Source: Streptomyces sp. 846.5 (lineage in GTDB: Bacteria > Actinomycetota > Actinomycetes > Streptomycetales > Streptomycetaceae). From it: DNA of 64,000 nt. Position 1 is the first letter of the stretch, and the number at the start of each line of letters is the position of its first letter. Location: the NCBI RefSeq assembly GCF_004365705.1, contig NZ_SOBN01000001.1, forward strand, positions 2,000,555-2,064,554. The letters are read 5' to 3'. A model generated the notes under the pieces. The model saw nothing but the letters and a program-made list of their open reading frames with translations. It made no database searches and had not been told where the DNA came from. Of this stretch, positions 32,833-41,151 are shown piece by piece. The position numbers and the translations under genes are program-made.

Positions 32833-33705
32833 CTACCTGGTGACGCCGAGCGTCATCCCGTCCATGATCTTGCGGCCGAACCAGAAGAAGAGGACGACCA
32901 TCGGGGCGACCAGGATCGTCACTCCGGCGAACAGGCCGCCCCAATCGGAGGAGTACTGCATCGTCGAGTTCAGCTGGTTGAGCGCGGCCGGCAGGGTGAA
33001 CTTCGTCGGATCGCGCAGGATGACCGAGGCCAGCAGGAACTCGTTCCACAGCCCGATCGCGTTGAGGACGACGACTGTGCTGAGTCCGGGCCGCGCGACC
33101 GGCACCATGACCTTCCAGAAGGCGCGCGCAGGTCCGGCGCCGTCCAGGGCGGCCGCCTCCTCCAGCTCCGACGGCAGCGAGCGGAAGTACCCGGTCAGGA
33201 CGAAGACCGTGAACGGCATCGACACCGCGACGTTGCAGATCACCAGCGAGATGCGGTCGTCCCACCAGCCGGTGACCCAGTCGTTCATGAACTGGCTCAA
33301 CCCCTGGGCCAGGGTCTGGTACGGAATCAGCACCGCCTGCACCGGCAGCGCCAGCCCGGCCGCGAAGTAGGTGACCAGCGGCGCCGCCGACCTCCTTGTC
33401 GATCGCGCCAGCACGTAGGACGCCGGGGTCGCCAGGGCCATGAGGACGACGATCGAGGCCGAGGTGACCAGCAGGGTACTGATGAACGCCCCGGCGAAAT
33501 CGGCGGCGTGCCAGGCCCGCGCGTAACCGCCGAGGTTCAAGCCGTCCGCGCCCAGTGGATCGGACCACAGCGCCCGGGACGAGCGGAAGGAGCTGAGCAG
33601 CGTCCAGGCGAGCAGTGCCAGGTTGACGCCGGCTACCAGCCACAGCAGGACTTTGATGCCGCGCGGGACCGCGCGGTCGCCGAGGTACCGACCGATGGCG
33701 TTCAC
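32833..33705 (-). CDS. Carbohydrate ABC transporter permease (MalG type)
   Basis: 290 aa from the GTG at 33705, which overlaps the stop of the upstream permease as GTGA and has GGAG just before it; the longer frame to 33846 lies within the other gene. Six predicted helices and the EAA loop SLPSELEEAAALDGAGPARAF. C-terminal MDGMTLGVTR is typical of CUT1 MalG-type permeases. Pairs with the MalF-type gene upstream. Imports an oligosaccharide or sugar released by the two secreted hydrolases. Confidence 0.9.
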   Translation of the reverse strand: MNAIGRYLGDRAVPRGIKVLLWLVAGVNLALLAWTLLSSFRSSRALWSDPLGADGLNLGGYARAWHAADFAGAFISTLLVTSASIVVLMALATPASYVLARSTRRSAAPLVTYFAAGLALPVQAVLIPYQTLAQGLSQFMNDWVTGWWDDRISLVICNVAVSMPFTVFVLTGYFRSLPSELEEAAALDGAGPARAFWKVMVPVARPGLSTVVVLNAIGLWNEFLLASVILRDPTKFTLPAALNQLNSTMQYSSDWGGLFAGVTILVAPMVVLFFWFGRKIMDGMTLGVTR

Positions 33706-34694
33706 GAGATCTCCAGACGGTCGCCGCGCCCGAGCCGGCGCACCAGGACCACGAGCACGATGGTCAGCAAGGTGAGCAAGGTGGCCATGGCCGAGCCGTA
33801 GCCGAGTTCCGGGATCCCGCCGGTCCCGTTCCCGGCGCTGATCCACTGTTGGACCGCGTAGGTACGGGACTGCAGCGGCGGGGTTCCGGCCGAGCCGACG
33901 AAGCCGATGACGATGTCGAAGGTGCGCAGGCTGTTGGAGGTCCAGAGCACCGCCGCGATCGCGATCATGTCCCGGGACAGCGGGAAGGTGATGTACCGGA
34001 ACTGCTGCAGCCGCGTCAGCCCGGCCAGCTGGGCTTCCTCATACAGGTGCTTGGGGATCGCGTCGACCGCGGTCATCAGCAGCACGATGTAGAACCCCGA
34101 GGTCATCCACACGACGCCGACCAGGATGCACGCGAAGATGTGGTCCGGGTCCAGCCACGGCTGCTGGAGGGCGTGCAGCCCCAGGACCCTGAGCAGCTTG
34201 TTGACCACGCCGTCCGGGTTCAGCAGGAAACCGATCGAGGTGCCGACCGCGATCATCGAGATGATCGACGGCAGGTACAGCGCGGCCCGGACGAACGCCC
34301 GGCCGCGCATGTCGCGCAGCACGGCCATCGCCAGGAACGCCAGGCCGAACACACCCGCGCCGCCGACGAGCACGATCAGCAGCGTGTTGATGAAGGCCTG
34401 CCGGACCGCGTCGTCGTGGAGGATCCGGACGTAGTTGTGGAAGCCGATCCACGAACGGTCCGAGCCGGGTCCGGCCCACTTGCTGAACGAGATCACCACG
34501 CCGTAGACCGACGGGGCGAGGAACCCGAACGTGTAGACGAGGATGGCCGGCGTGGAGAACGCCCGGTAGATCCGGTCCCGGGGCGCGCGCTTCGCCCCGG
34601 CCCTCACCGGGTGGGCGGGACCGTCCCCGTGCGGGCCAGGGGCCGCTGCCCCCGGCCGGCTGGACGCCACGGCCTCAGCTGTTGGCGAGGACAT
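33702..34694 (-). CDS. Carbohydrate ABC transporter permease (MalF/UgpA type)
   Basis: 330 aa with an Arg/Ala-rich cytoplasmic N-terminus and six helices; the EAA-like loop is IPKHLYEEAQLAGLTRLQQF. The start overlaps the binding-protein gene by 20 bases and the stop overlaps the next permease, so the three are tightly coupled. CUT1-family sugar uptake. No ATPase gene is present in the locus; such systems in Streptomyces often share the multiplexing ATPase MsiK, encoded elsewhere. Confidence 0.9.
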   Translation of the reverse strand: MSSPTAEAVASSRPGAAAPGPHGDGPAHPVRAGAKRAPRDRIYRAFSTPAILVYTFGFLAPSVYGVVISFSKWAGPGSDRSWIGFHNYVRILHDDAVRQAFINTLLIVLVGGAGVFGLAFLAMAVLRDMRGRAFVRAALYLPSIISMIAVGTSIGFLLNPDGVVNKLLRVLGLHALQQPWLDPDHIFACILVGVVWMTSGFYIVLLMTAVDAIPKHLYEEAQLAGLTRLQQFRYITFPLSRDMIAIAAVLWTSNSLRTFDIVIGFVGSAGTPPLQSRTYAVQQWISAGNGTGGIPELGYGSAMATLLTLLTIVLVVLVRRLGRGDRLEIS

Positions 34695-36024
34695 CCGCGG
34701 TCTTCCTCCGCCCCTGCGTCACGAACTGCTCCGGGCTGATCTTCCCGCCGAGCAGCTGGTCGTCCAGCGGCAGGAAGACGTCGTTCCACCACTTGTTGTC
34801 CGCCGTCGCGCCGTCGTACGTCAGGTTCGTCTCGCTGGCGCCGGTGATCGCGTCCTGGGCCGCCTTCAGCGCCGGCGGGGCCGGGTCGTCGGAGCGCGCC
34901 GGGATGTTCAGCGCCTCGGTGCCGATCTTCGCGAGGTTCGCCTTGGTGACCATGTAGGTCAGGAACAGCTCGGCGGCCTCGACGTGCTTGGCCTTGGAGC
35001 TCACCGCCCAGCCGAGCGAGCCGACCTCGACGGAGTCGTGGCCGCCGTCGACGGACGGGAAGGGGAAACTGCTCGGCGCCGCGTCCGCCGGGGCCTGTGG
35101 GTGTGTCTCGGCCGGCAGCCAGGTGCCGTTGATGTTCAATGCCTCCTTGCCCTGGGCCCAGTCGTTCTGCGCCGCGGGGTACTTGGTCCCCATGTAGCCG
35201 TCCTGGAAGTACGGGATCAGCTGGGCCACGGCCTTGGCCGCCCTGAGGACGGCCGGGGCGTCCCAGTTCCTGGCGTCGGTGCTCAGGCCCGCGAGGCTGC
35301 CGGGGCCGCCGTAGCGCATCATCAGCTCGTAGAACCAGTAGGCGTTGTAGTAGTCGACCAGTCCGTCCTGGGCGATCGGGGTCTTGCCCGCCGCCTTCTC
35401 CCGGGCCAGCAGGGCGATGAAGTCCGTCCAGGTCTTCGGCGGGTTCGCGGCGATATCCGGGAAACGGGCCGCGTCGTACCAGATCGCGGTGGAGATGAGG
35501 GTGTTCGGGACGAAGTCGAGATGGCCGGAGGAGTCGGTGGCCGACTTCACGACATTGGGCGAGAGCACGTCGGCGACGGTCTTGCCGGCCTCGCCGGGGA
35601 CCGGCATCTTCAGGACTCCGTCCAGCGGTCGGGTCATCTTTTGTGCTTCGAACTCCGCGATGTGGTCGGTGGAGGTGTTGAACACGTCCGGCCCGTCGGC
35701 ACCGGCCACGTCCTGGGGCAGGCTCTTCTCGCCGTCCCGGCCGATGTACTTGATGTCGACCTTGATGCCGGTCCGGGCGGTGAAGTCGTCCGCGGCGGCC
35801 TTGAAGATCTTTGCCTGGGGCTCGGTCTGGGCCCACGTCGACCAGTACTCGACCGAACCTTCGGCCTTGGCCGCGGCCACGATGTCAGTGCCGTCTGTGG
35901 ACGAGGACGACGCGTCGTCCTTCTTGCCGACCTTGTTGCCGCACGCCGAGATGAGCATCAGCGCGACCAGAGACGCCGCGAGGCCGGCCTTCGTGGATAT
36001 GCGGACCTTGTTTCTTCGGTTCAT
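34675..36024 (-). CDS. Extracellular sugar-binding lipoprotein of ABC transporter
   Basis: 449 aa from the ATG at 36024 (AAGGAG ten bases upstream); the longer frame is rejected because it would bury the signal peptide. Lipobox ISAC (Cys at about 28). A CUT1 solute-binding fold follows: AEGSVEYWSTWAQTEPQAKI, GIKVDIKYIGRDGEKSLPQD, AKALNINGTWLPAE-type segment and AVSSKAKHVEAAELFLTYM. It binds the sugar or oligosaccharide outside the membrane and feeds the two permeases. Second gene of the operon. Confidence 0.9.
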   Translation of the reverse strand: MNRRNKVRISTKAGLAASLVALMLISACGNKVGKKDDASSSSTDGTDIVAAAKAEGSVEYWSTWAQTEPQAKIFKAAADDFTARTGIKVDIKYIGRDGEKSLPQDVAGADGPDVFNTSTDHIAEFEAQKMTRPLDGVLKMPVPGEAGKTVADVLSPNVVKSATDSSGHLDFVPNTLISTAIWYDAARFPDIAANPPKTWTDFIALLAREKAAGKTPIAQDGLVDYYNAYWFYELMMRYGGPGSLAGLSTDARNWDAPAVLRAAKAVAQLIPYFQDGYMGTKYPAAQNDWAQGKEALNINGTWLPAETHPQAPADAAPSSFPFPSVDGGHDSVEVGSLGWAVSSKAKHVEAAELFLTYMVTKANLAKIGTEALNIPARSDDPAPPALKAAQDAITGASETNLTYDGATADNKWWNDVFLPLDDQLLGGKISPEQFVTQGRRKTADVLANS

Positions 36025-36119
36025 GGGGAACGGGCTCCTTGACGAGGGGGTGAAAGCCGGGGTCCTCGTTCGGTGTCGAGGTGGTGTGTGCGGTGCCGCA
36101 GAGGCGTGTTCTGAGACCG

Positions 36120-37424
36120 TCATGCGAGGGCCAGGGTGACGACGGTGCCGGTGTTCCGGGCGCGTTCGGCGGCCCAGACGACCTTGTGGGACGCGAGCGA
36201 GCCGCGCGCGTCGGTGAGGACGAAGGACGGGTCACAGGTTGCGACCGCTGCGATGAAGGAGTCGACGAGCGCGTAGTCCCCCCCGCCGTGGCCATCGGCC
36301 GCCGACGCCCCCTCGTCGGCGCCGGTGTCGATGACGTCGGCGGTGTCGGTGAGGAAGTCGTGGACGTGCAGCCGGACGCCGTCGCCCTCGACGATGCCCT
36401 TGGTGCCGAAGATCCGGGTCTTCCGATGCTCCAGCTTGGTGAAGGCGACCATGGTGAAGGAGGCGGTGGCCCCGCCCTCGAACTCCATCGAGACCACCTG
36501 GTGGTCCACGACGTCGTTGCCGCCGTTGTAGACGCAGACCCCGTAGTCGCTGGTCTTCAGTGCCTCGCGGACGGACGCCTCGTCGAAATGGGTGGTCACC
36601 AGCGAAAGCGGCCACCACTGGCCAGCCGGATCGCCGAGGAACCGTGAGTAGATACGCGTCGCCGCGTAGGCGCACGTCGGCTCGACAGCGCAGTCGGTGC
36701 ACCGGCCGGCTGCGCCCTCGGGCTTGTTCTCCGGCCGGAAGTGCATCAGCGAGCCGAAGGACGAGACGCGTTCGGGGACGCGTCCCATGATGTGGATGAG
36801 CCAGTCGATGTCGTGGCTCGATTTGGCCAGGAGCATGGGCGAGGACTCGTGCTCGCTGCGCCAGTTCCCCCGGACGAAGGAGTGCGCCTGGTGCCACCAG
36901 CCGACCGGCTCCAGGTGCTCGATACTCGCGATCTCGCCGACCCGGCCGGAGTCGAGCAGGGCCTTGAGGGTCTTGGTGTAGCGGGTGTAGCGCATGACGT
37001 GACAGACGGCCAGGATGATGCCGGCCTTGTCGGCGGCGTCGGCGATGCGCTCGCTGTCGGCCTCGGTCGGCGCCATCGGCTTCTCCAGCAGGATGTGGTA
37101 GCCGAGTTCGGCGAAGCGGACGGCCGGATCGGCGTGCATCGAGTCCTGGGTCGCGATGACCACCGCGTCGGCCACCCGCTCGGCTTCGGCCAGCGAATGC
37201 CAGTCTTCGAAGACACCCTCGGGTGGCACGCCGAACTCCGCCGCCGCCGCCGCCCGAGCCTCGGGGCGGGGCTCGGCGATCGCGGCGATCCGGGCGTGGC
37301 CGCCTTGGACCGCCCGCCGCGCGTAGCCCAGACCGCGCATACCGGTTCCGACTATCGCCAGGGTCACCGGCACTCCACTGCCGGCCGCTGTTCTCACCTC
37401 CTTTACATCTACGTATGTGGTCAT
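36120..37424 (-). CDS. Gfo/Idh/MocA family oxidoreductase
   Basis: 434 aa from the ATG at 37424, preceded by GGAGATGAGG. The N-terminal Rossmann fold has VTLAIVGTGMRGLGYARRAV, and EKPMAPTEADSERI carries the conserved Lys-Pro of the family. The middle has a Cys cluster (CTDCAVEPTC at about 246-255), which I recall in a subset of this family and which may bind metal. It is an NAD(P)-dependent dehydrogenase for a sugar or derivative, cytosolic. First gene of the operon, suggesting it acts on the imported sugar; its substrate is unknown. Confidence 0.85.
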   Translation of the reverse strand: MTTYVDVKEVRTAAGSGVPVTLAIVGTGMRGLGYARRAVQGGHARIAAIAEPRPEARAAAAAEFGVPPEGVFEDWHSLAEAERVADAVVIATQDSMHADPAVRFAELGYHILLEKPMAPTEADSERIADAADKAGIILAVCHVMRYTRYTKTLKALLDSGRVGEIASIEHLEPVGWWHQAHSFVRGNWRSEHESSPMLLAKSSHDIDWLIHIMGRVPERVSSFGSLMHFRPENKPEGAAGRCTDCAVEPTCAYAATRIYSRFLGDPAGQWWPLSLVTTHFDEASVREALKTSDYGVCVYNGGNDVVDHQVVSMEFEGGATASFTMVAFTKLEHRKTRIFGTKGIVEGDGVRLHVHDFLTDTADVIDTGADEGASAADGHGGGDYALVDSFIAAVATCDPSFVLTDARGSLASHKVVWAAERARNTGTVVTLALA

Positions 37425-37757
37425 GACCTCATCTCCGTCAGCAGCCAGGGCATACGGGCTCACCTCGCGGCCTCCGCAAACATCCAGTCCATCCCGATAT
37501 GTGCTCATTCATCGGCTCCTGTTCGCGTCGGCCTGGCGGGCGCCACGATCGACGGCGGGGTCGGCGCGGCGTGTGTCCGCAGTGCGCCGGCGGTCCTGCT
37601 GCCCGTCGGGCAGATGGTGGTGCCACGGCGCCGAAGGGTGGTGGAATCGGGCCGGCGAGCCGTCCTGGTGGGGGTCGACGTGGCCCTCACCGATACGGAG
37701 GGAGGAGGTATGCCCGACATGGTCGCTCATCCGTTCGCCGGGGCGAGATTGCCTCAC
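37425..37757. other. Divergent intergenic region of the glycan locus
   Basis: About 330 bases between the oxidoreductase and ROK genes. It must hold the operon promoter; no convincing consensus promoter was picked out on the minus strand. Overlapping GC-rich frames here look like chance. Confidence 0.5.
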
Positions 37758-37784
37758 TTTAATAATTGTGCCAAAATTAATAAC
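37758..37784. promoter_or_regulatory. AT-rich candidate ROK operator / promoter
   Basis: A strikingly AT-rich stretch (TTTAATAATT then CCAAAATTAATAA) in very GC-rich DNA, 33 bases before the ROK gene start. Read on the opposite strand it matches the site at 38972-38996 in the pattern TTATTAA...ATTA. Probably an operator overlapping the rok promoter. Confidence 0.5.
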
Positions 37785-37816
37785 TAGAACGGTCCTGTGT
37801 CAAGAGGGGGAACATC

Positions 37817-39001
37817 ATGCGACAGACCAGTGGCGGCGACTCCACCGCGCTGCGCCGCATCAACACGGTGACGACGCTGCGGACGCTGCGGGTAGGGGAT
37901 CCCCCGACGCTGACCGAGCTCGCGAAGAGATCAGGGCTGTCCCGCCCGGCCGTGGAGTCGGCCATCGACGACCTGACGGAGGCCGGATGGGTCGCCGAAG
38001 TGGCGCCGCCCGCGGGCGAGCGCCCGGTCGGCCGCCCGGCCCGGCGGTTCCGGTTCCGCGGCGAGTCAGGCTACGTACTCGGCATCGACATCGGCGCCTA
38101 CAAGGTCCTGACCTGCCTGACGGACCTGGACGGCCGCCAAGTGGCCACCTACCGCGCCGATGCCGGCCCCGACGACGACCGCCAGACACGCCTGGCCGCC
38201 GTCCGCCACGCCGCGCGCCGCTGCCTGGCCGAGGCCGGAGTCTCCGACCAGCGGCTCTGGGCGGTCGGCGTGGCCTCACCGGGTGTCGTCGGCCGCGACG
38301 GCTCAGTCCTGTTCAGCTCCCTGACCGACTGGGCCGGCCAGAACCTGGCCGCCGAACTCGCCGCCGACTTCCCCTGCCCGGTCCTGGCCGAGAACGACTG
38401 CAACCTGGCGGCCTTGGCCGAACGCTGGCGAGGCGCAGTCCAAGGCTCCGACGACGTGGTCTACGTCCTGTCCGGCCTGCGAACCGGCGCAGGCCTGGTC
38501 CTCGGCGGCCGCCTGCACCGCGGCCACATCGGCGCGTCCGGCGAAACCGGCGCACTCCCCCACCTCGGCTGGGCGCGCACCCAGGACCATCTGCAGAAGT
38601 TCCCGGGACTCGCCGACGATGTGCCGGAGCAGCGCCGCGCCGAGCAAGTGTTCTCGCTGGCCCGGTCCGGAGACCACGCCGCGCTGGAAGCGGTCGACGC
38701 GTACGCGTCGGATCTCGCCATGGGCGTCGCCGCGATCGTCCTCACCGTCGATCCCGAGGTCGTCGTCCTGGGCGGCGGCCTGTGGCGAGCCTCTGACCTG
38801 CTACTGGAGCCGCTGCGACGACACCTCGAACCGCTGTGCCTGATCATGCCGCGGCTGGAGGTGTCGGTGCTGGGCGACGAGTCCGTCGCCCTCGGAGCCG
38901 TGCGGGTGGCGCTGACGCACTTGGAGGAACGGCTCTACGATCCCGACACCGCGGCGGTCCAGCCGCCTGGATTTATTAAGTCAGACTTGATTAATAGCTA
39001 A
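37817..39001 (+). CDS. ROK family transcriptional regulator
   Basis: 394 aa; GAGGGGG lies eight bases before the ATG. N-terminal winged helix (about residues 15-80; TLTELAKRSGLSRPAVESAI) joined to a ROK sugar-kinase-like domain (about 85-385) with YVLGIDIGAYKVLTCL, GVASPGVVGRDGS, AENDCNLAALAE and HRGHIGASGETGALPHLGW. The zinc-binding CXCGXXGC motif of ROK kinases and many ROK repressors is missing. Divergent to the sugar operon and very likely its repressor, responding to an imported sugar. The last codons overlap a second copy of its presumed operator. Confidence 0.9.
   Translation: MRQTSGGDSTALRRINTVTTLRTLRVGDPPTLTELAKRSGLSRPAVESAIDDLTEAGWVAEVAPPAGERPVGRPARRFRFRGESGYVLGIDIGAYKVLTCLTDLDGRQVATYRADAGPDDDRQTRLAAVRHAARRCLAEAGVSDQRLWAVGVASPGVVGRDGSVLFSSLTDWAGQNLAAELAADFPCPVLAENDCNLAALAERWRGAVQGSDDVVYVLSGLRTGAGLVLGGRLHRGHIGASGETGALPHLGWARTQDHLQKFPGLADDVPEQRRAEQVFSLARSGDHAALEAVDAYASDLAMGVAAIVLTVDPEVVVLGGGLWRASDLLLEPLRRHLEPLCLIMPRLEVSVLGDESVALGAVRVALTHLEERLYDPDTAAVQPPGFIKSDLINS
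38972..38996. promoter_or_regulatory. Second AT-rich candidate ROK operator at the rok 3' end
   Basis: TTTATTAAGTCAGACTTGAT then TAATA, inside the final codons of the ROK gene. The core AAGTC-A-GACTT is palindromic, with outer TATTAA/TTAATA. About 16 of 24 positions match the site before the gene on the other strand. Confidence 0.4.
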
Positions 39002-39146
39002 GACTGCGTCGCCCATGCCAGGGGCTCTGCCGGTGACCAACGTAAGCATGAGTGTCGTAGTTGCCGATGATGGTGGCTGCGACGGGGTCACCTTCAGTTC
39101 CTCGCATCTCACGTCCCTTCAGTTGCAGTTCGGTACCCGGTGCTCC

Positions 39147-40357
39147 CTGTTGGGTTCCAATACTGCCAAGAGGTGCTGAACTGCAGTTACATCGGCTGCT
39201 TCAACTGCGGCATGATCGAGTCTCATGGCGCTGCGACTGCTTTACCTGGTCTTCGTCCGGCTACTCGGCGGTCTGCTCCTGCTGGGCCGCTCCAGTCGGG
39301 CGAAAGACATCGAGATACTCATCCTGCGCCACGAGGTCGCCATCCTGCGTCGCCACTTCCCCAAAACCCACCTTTCCTGGGCCGACCGCGCCCTGCTCTC
39401 CGCGCTGACCCGCCGGCTGCCCCGAACCCTGCGCCGCCACCGACTGGTCACCCCCGCAACGCTGATGGACTGGCACCGCCGCCTCGTCCAGCGAAAATGG
39501 CGACAGCCAGCGGCAAAGCCGGGCCGACCACCGATCCCCGAAGAACTGCGGACGCTGATCCTGCGCCTCGCCGGCGACAACCCGAGCTGGGGATACACCC
39601 GCATCCAGGGCGAACTCCGCCGCCTCGGGCACCGCGTCGGCGCCTCCACCATCCGCCGCCTCCTGCGCAGCACCGGCCTGCCGCCCGCACCCCGCCGCGC
39701 CATCGAGCAGAGCTGGACCCAGTTCCTGCACACTCAAGCCGAAGGGCTGCTGTCCTGCGACTTCTTCCATGTGGACACCGTCACGCTCAAGCGCCTCTAC
39801 GTGCTCTTCGTGATGGAGGTCCGTACGCGCACCGTTCACGTGCTCGGCGTCACCGCCAATCCCACCGGCGACTGGGTCACTCAGCAGGCGAGGAACCTCC
39901 TGCTCCAGGTCGGCGAACGAGCACTGCAGTTCAAGTACTTGATTCGGGACCGGGACGCCAAGTTCACCCAGCCCTTCGACGCGGTGTTCACCGCCAACGA
40001 CACCCAGGTCCTCAAGACCGCCCCGCAAGCGCCCAGGATGAACGCCTACGCGGAGCGCTGGGTACGCACAGCAAGATCAGAGTGCACCGACCGCATGCTC
40101 ATCTACGACGAGCACCACCTGCGTCGCATCCTCGACCTGTACGCCGAGCACTACAACACCGGACGCGCCCACCGAGCCCTGGACCTCCGCGCCCCCGCCG
40201 ACGACCCGAAAGTCATCCCCTTCCCCGCACAGCGCATCCGACGTCAAAAAATCCTCGGCGGACTCCTCAGCGAATACCACCCAGCCGCCTGAGGCTCCAT
40301 CGGACCTTCGGGCAAATCAGCAGCTCAGACCATGCACGAGGGTTTTGGAACCCTACA
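39147..40357 (+). mobile_element. Complete insertion sequence with rve-type transposase
   Basis: Left end TGTTGGGTTCCAATAC and right end (reverse complement) TGTAGGGTTCCAAAAC form imperfect terminal inverted repeats (14 of 16), giving an element of about 1.2 kb around one transposase gene. No flanking target duplication was recognised. Fragments of the same transposase family occur at 10663 and 13242. Confidence 0.7.
39225..40292 (+). CDS. Transposase with integrase core (rve) domain
   Basis: 355 aa, intact. N-terminal hydrophobic start (MALRLLYLVFVRLLGGLLLL), helix-turn-helix region (EILILRHEVAILRRHF, GRPPIPEELRTLILRLAGDN, SWGYTRIQGELRRLGH), then the DDE retroviral-integrase fold: first Asp in CDFFHVDTV, second in IRDRDAKF, Glu in NAYAERWVRTARSE. 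It cuts and joins the IS ends. All catalytic residues are present, so the element may be active. Confidence 0.9.
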   Translation: MALRLLYLVFVRLLGGLLLLGRSSRAKDIEILILRHEVAILRRHFPKTHLSWADRALLSALTRRLPRTLRRHRLVTPATLMDWHRRLVQRKWRQPAAKPGRPPIPEELRTLILRLAGDNPSWGYTRIQGELRRLGHRVGASTIRRLLRSTGLPPAPRRAIEQSWTQFLHTQAEGLLSCDFFHVDTVTLKRLYVLFVMEVRTRTVHVLGVTANPTGDWVTQQARNLLLQVGERALQFKYLIRDRDAKFTQPFDAVFTANDTQVLKTAPQAPRMNAYAERWVRTARSECTDRMLIYDEHHLRRILDLYAEHYNTGRAHRALDLRAPADDPKVIPFPAQRIRRQKILGGLLSEYHPAA

Positions 40358-40852
40358 GGCAGATTACTGAGCACTACCGGGCCACGGACCTTCTGCAGCA
40401 AGGCATCACGCATCCGTGTGCTTTATCCAAGCCCGCCCCCGCCGCAGGTCGAACGTCAACACAGTACGAGAAGTCAGCCGAAGGAGTGAGACGGCACCTT
40501 GAGCACCCTTAAGGGGTCGGCCCAGCTCAACGCCCCGACGCCGACTGAGGTGGTCGCTGGGTGGTCGCTGGGTGGTCGCAACAAAGTGATCACCGCTCGG
40601 GCCCGACAACTGCGATTCCGGACAAAAAATCCGGACAAAGACCCGTCAAAGCCGCACTGCGTCCGAGAGCGTGGTCAACCGGCCATTCCAAGGGGTCACT
40701 CGATCGTGAAGGACGCCAGCACCGCGCCTACGGATCATTGGCAGCGGAGTGCGTCAACTGCCCAGCATTCCCAAGGGATTTACCCCACCGGGCCCCTCGG
40801 TCCCATCTGCGGGGATGCGACCATCCTGCGACCACCAGCCCGCGACACGCCG
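40358..40852. other. Gene-free right end of the island with a short tandem repeat
   Basis: About 500 bases with no credible gene. TGGTCGCTGGG is repeated at 40551-40561 and 40562-40572, with a partial third copy to 40579. Such repeats next to an attachment site could bind a recombinase or excisionase, but nothing shows this. Confidence 0.4.
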
Positions 40853-40888
40853 AAAAAGGCCGTCCCCGCCTTCCGGCGGAAACGGCCT
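40853..40888 (-). terminator. Rho-independent terminator of tRNA-Pro
   Basis: On the minus strand a two-part stem (AGGCCGT/ACGGCCT outside, CCGCC/GGCGG inside) is followed by TTTTT. It lies 20 bases after the tRNA 3' end and would have been brought in with the island. Confidence 0.75.
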
Positions 40889-40908
40889 ACGACCTGCACG
40901 AATGCTGG

Positions 40909-40950
40909 TCGGGACGACAGGATTTGAACCTGCGACCCCCTGACCCCCAG
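40909..40950 (-). repeat. Right attachment-site copy, within tRNA-Pro
   Basis: The 42-bp partner of 23327-23368 (one mismatch), spanning the anticodon loop to the discriminator base of the intact tRNA-Pro gene. Confidence 0.85.
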
Positions 40951-40982
40951 TCAGGTGCGCTACCAAGCTGCGCCACGTCCCG
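40909..40982 (-). tRNA. tRNA-Pro(GGG)
   Basis: 74 bases. Acceptor CGGGACG/CGTCCCG, D arm GCGC-AGCTTGGTA-GCGC, anticodon arm CCTGA-CTGGGGG-TCAGG (anticodon GGG), T arm GCAGG-TTCAAAT-CCTGT, discriminator A; CCA is not encoded. All stems pair. Integration site of the island. Confidence 0.95.
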
Positions 40983-41151
40983 AGGCTGCGGTGCCTTGCG
41001 GCTTTGCGGCCTGTTCCCGGTCGCCCGGGTACAGGAAGAACAATACAGCACGGCGGACCGTGCTCGCGCACGCCTTTCGGATCGGGTTCGGGGGGCGGAT
41101 GCACTGGTCAGAGGGGCGACGGGGCGCGGAGGGCTGCTCGGGGGCGGCGGC

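Larger units (their letters stand above)
23327..40950. mobile_element. Probable 17.6-kb genomic island inserted at tRNA-Pro
   Basis: Bounded by the 42-bp direct repeats at 23327-23368 and 40909-40950. The right copy is part of an intact tRNA-Pro with its own terminator; the left copy is a bare 3' end followed by another terminator-like hairpin. Cargo: two giant secreted CAZyme-like proteins, a sugar ABC transporter, an oxidoreductase, a ROK regulator and one IS. No integrase, excisionase or conjugation gene is visible, so it is fixed or was mobilised in trans. Confidence 0.7.

Noticed and set aside
31411-33801. A 796-aa plus-strand frame across the GH20 gene and permease
   Set aside because: Antisense to two well-supported genes; low-complexity Arg/Gly/Val composition and no ribosome site.
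39130-40380. Target-site duplication of the intact IS
   Set aside because: No equal direct repeat of 2-9 bases could be matched at the two ends, so none is claimed.
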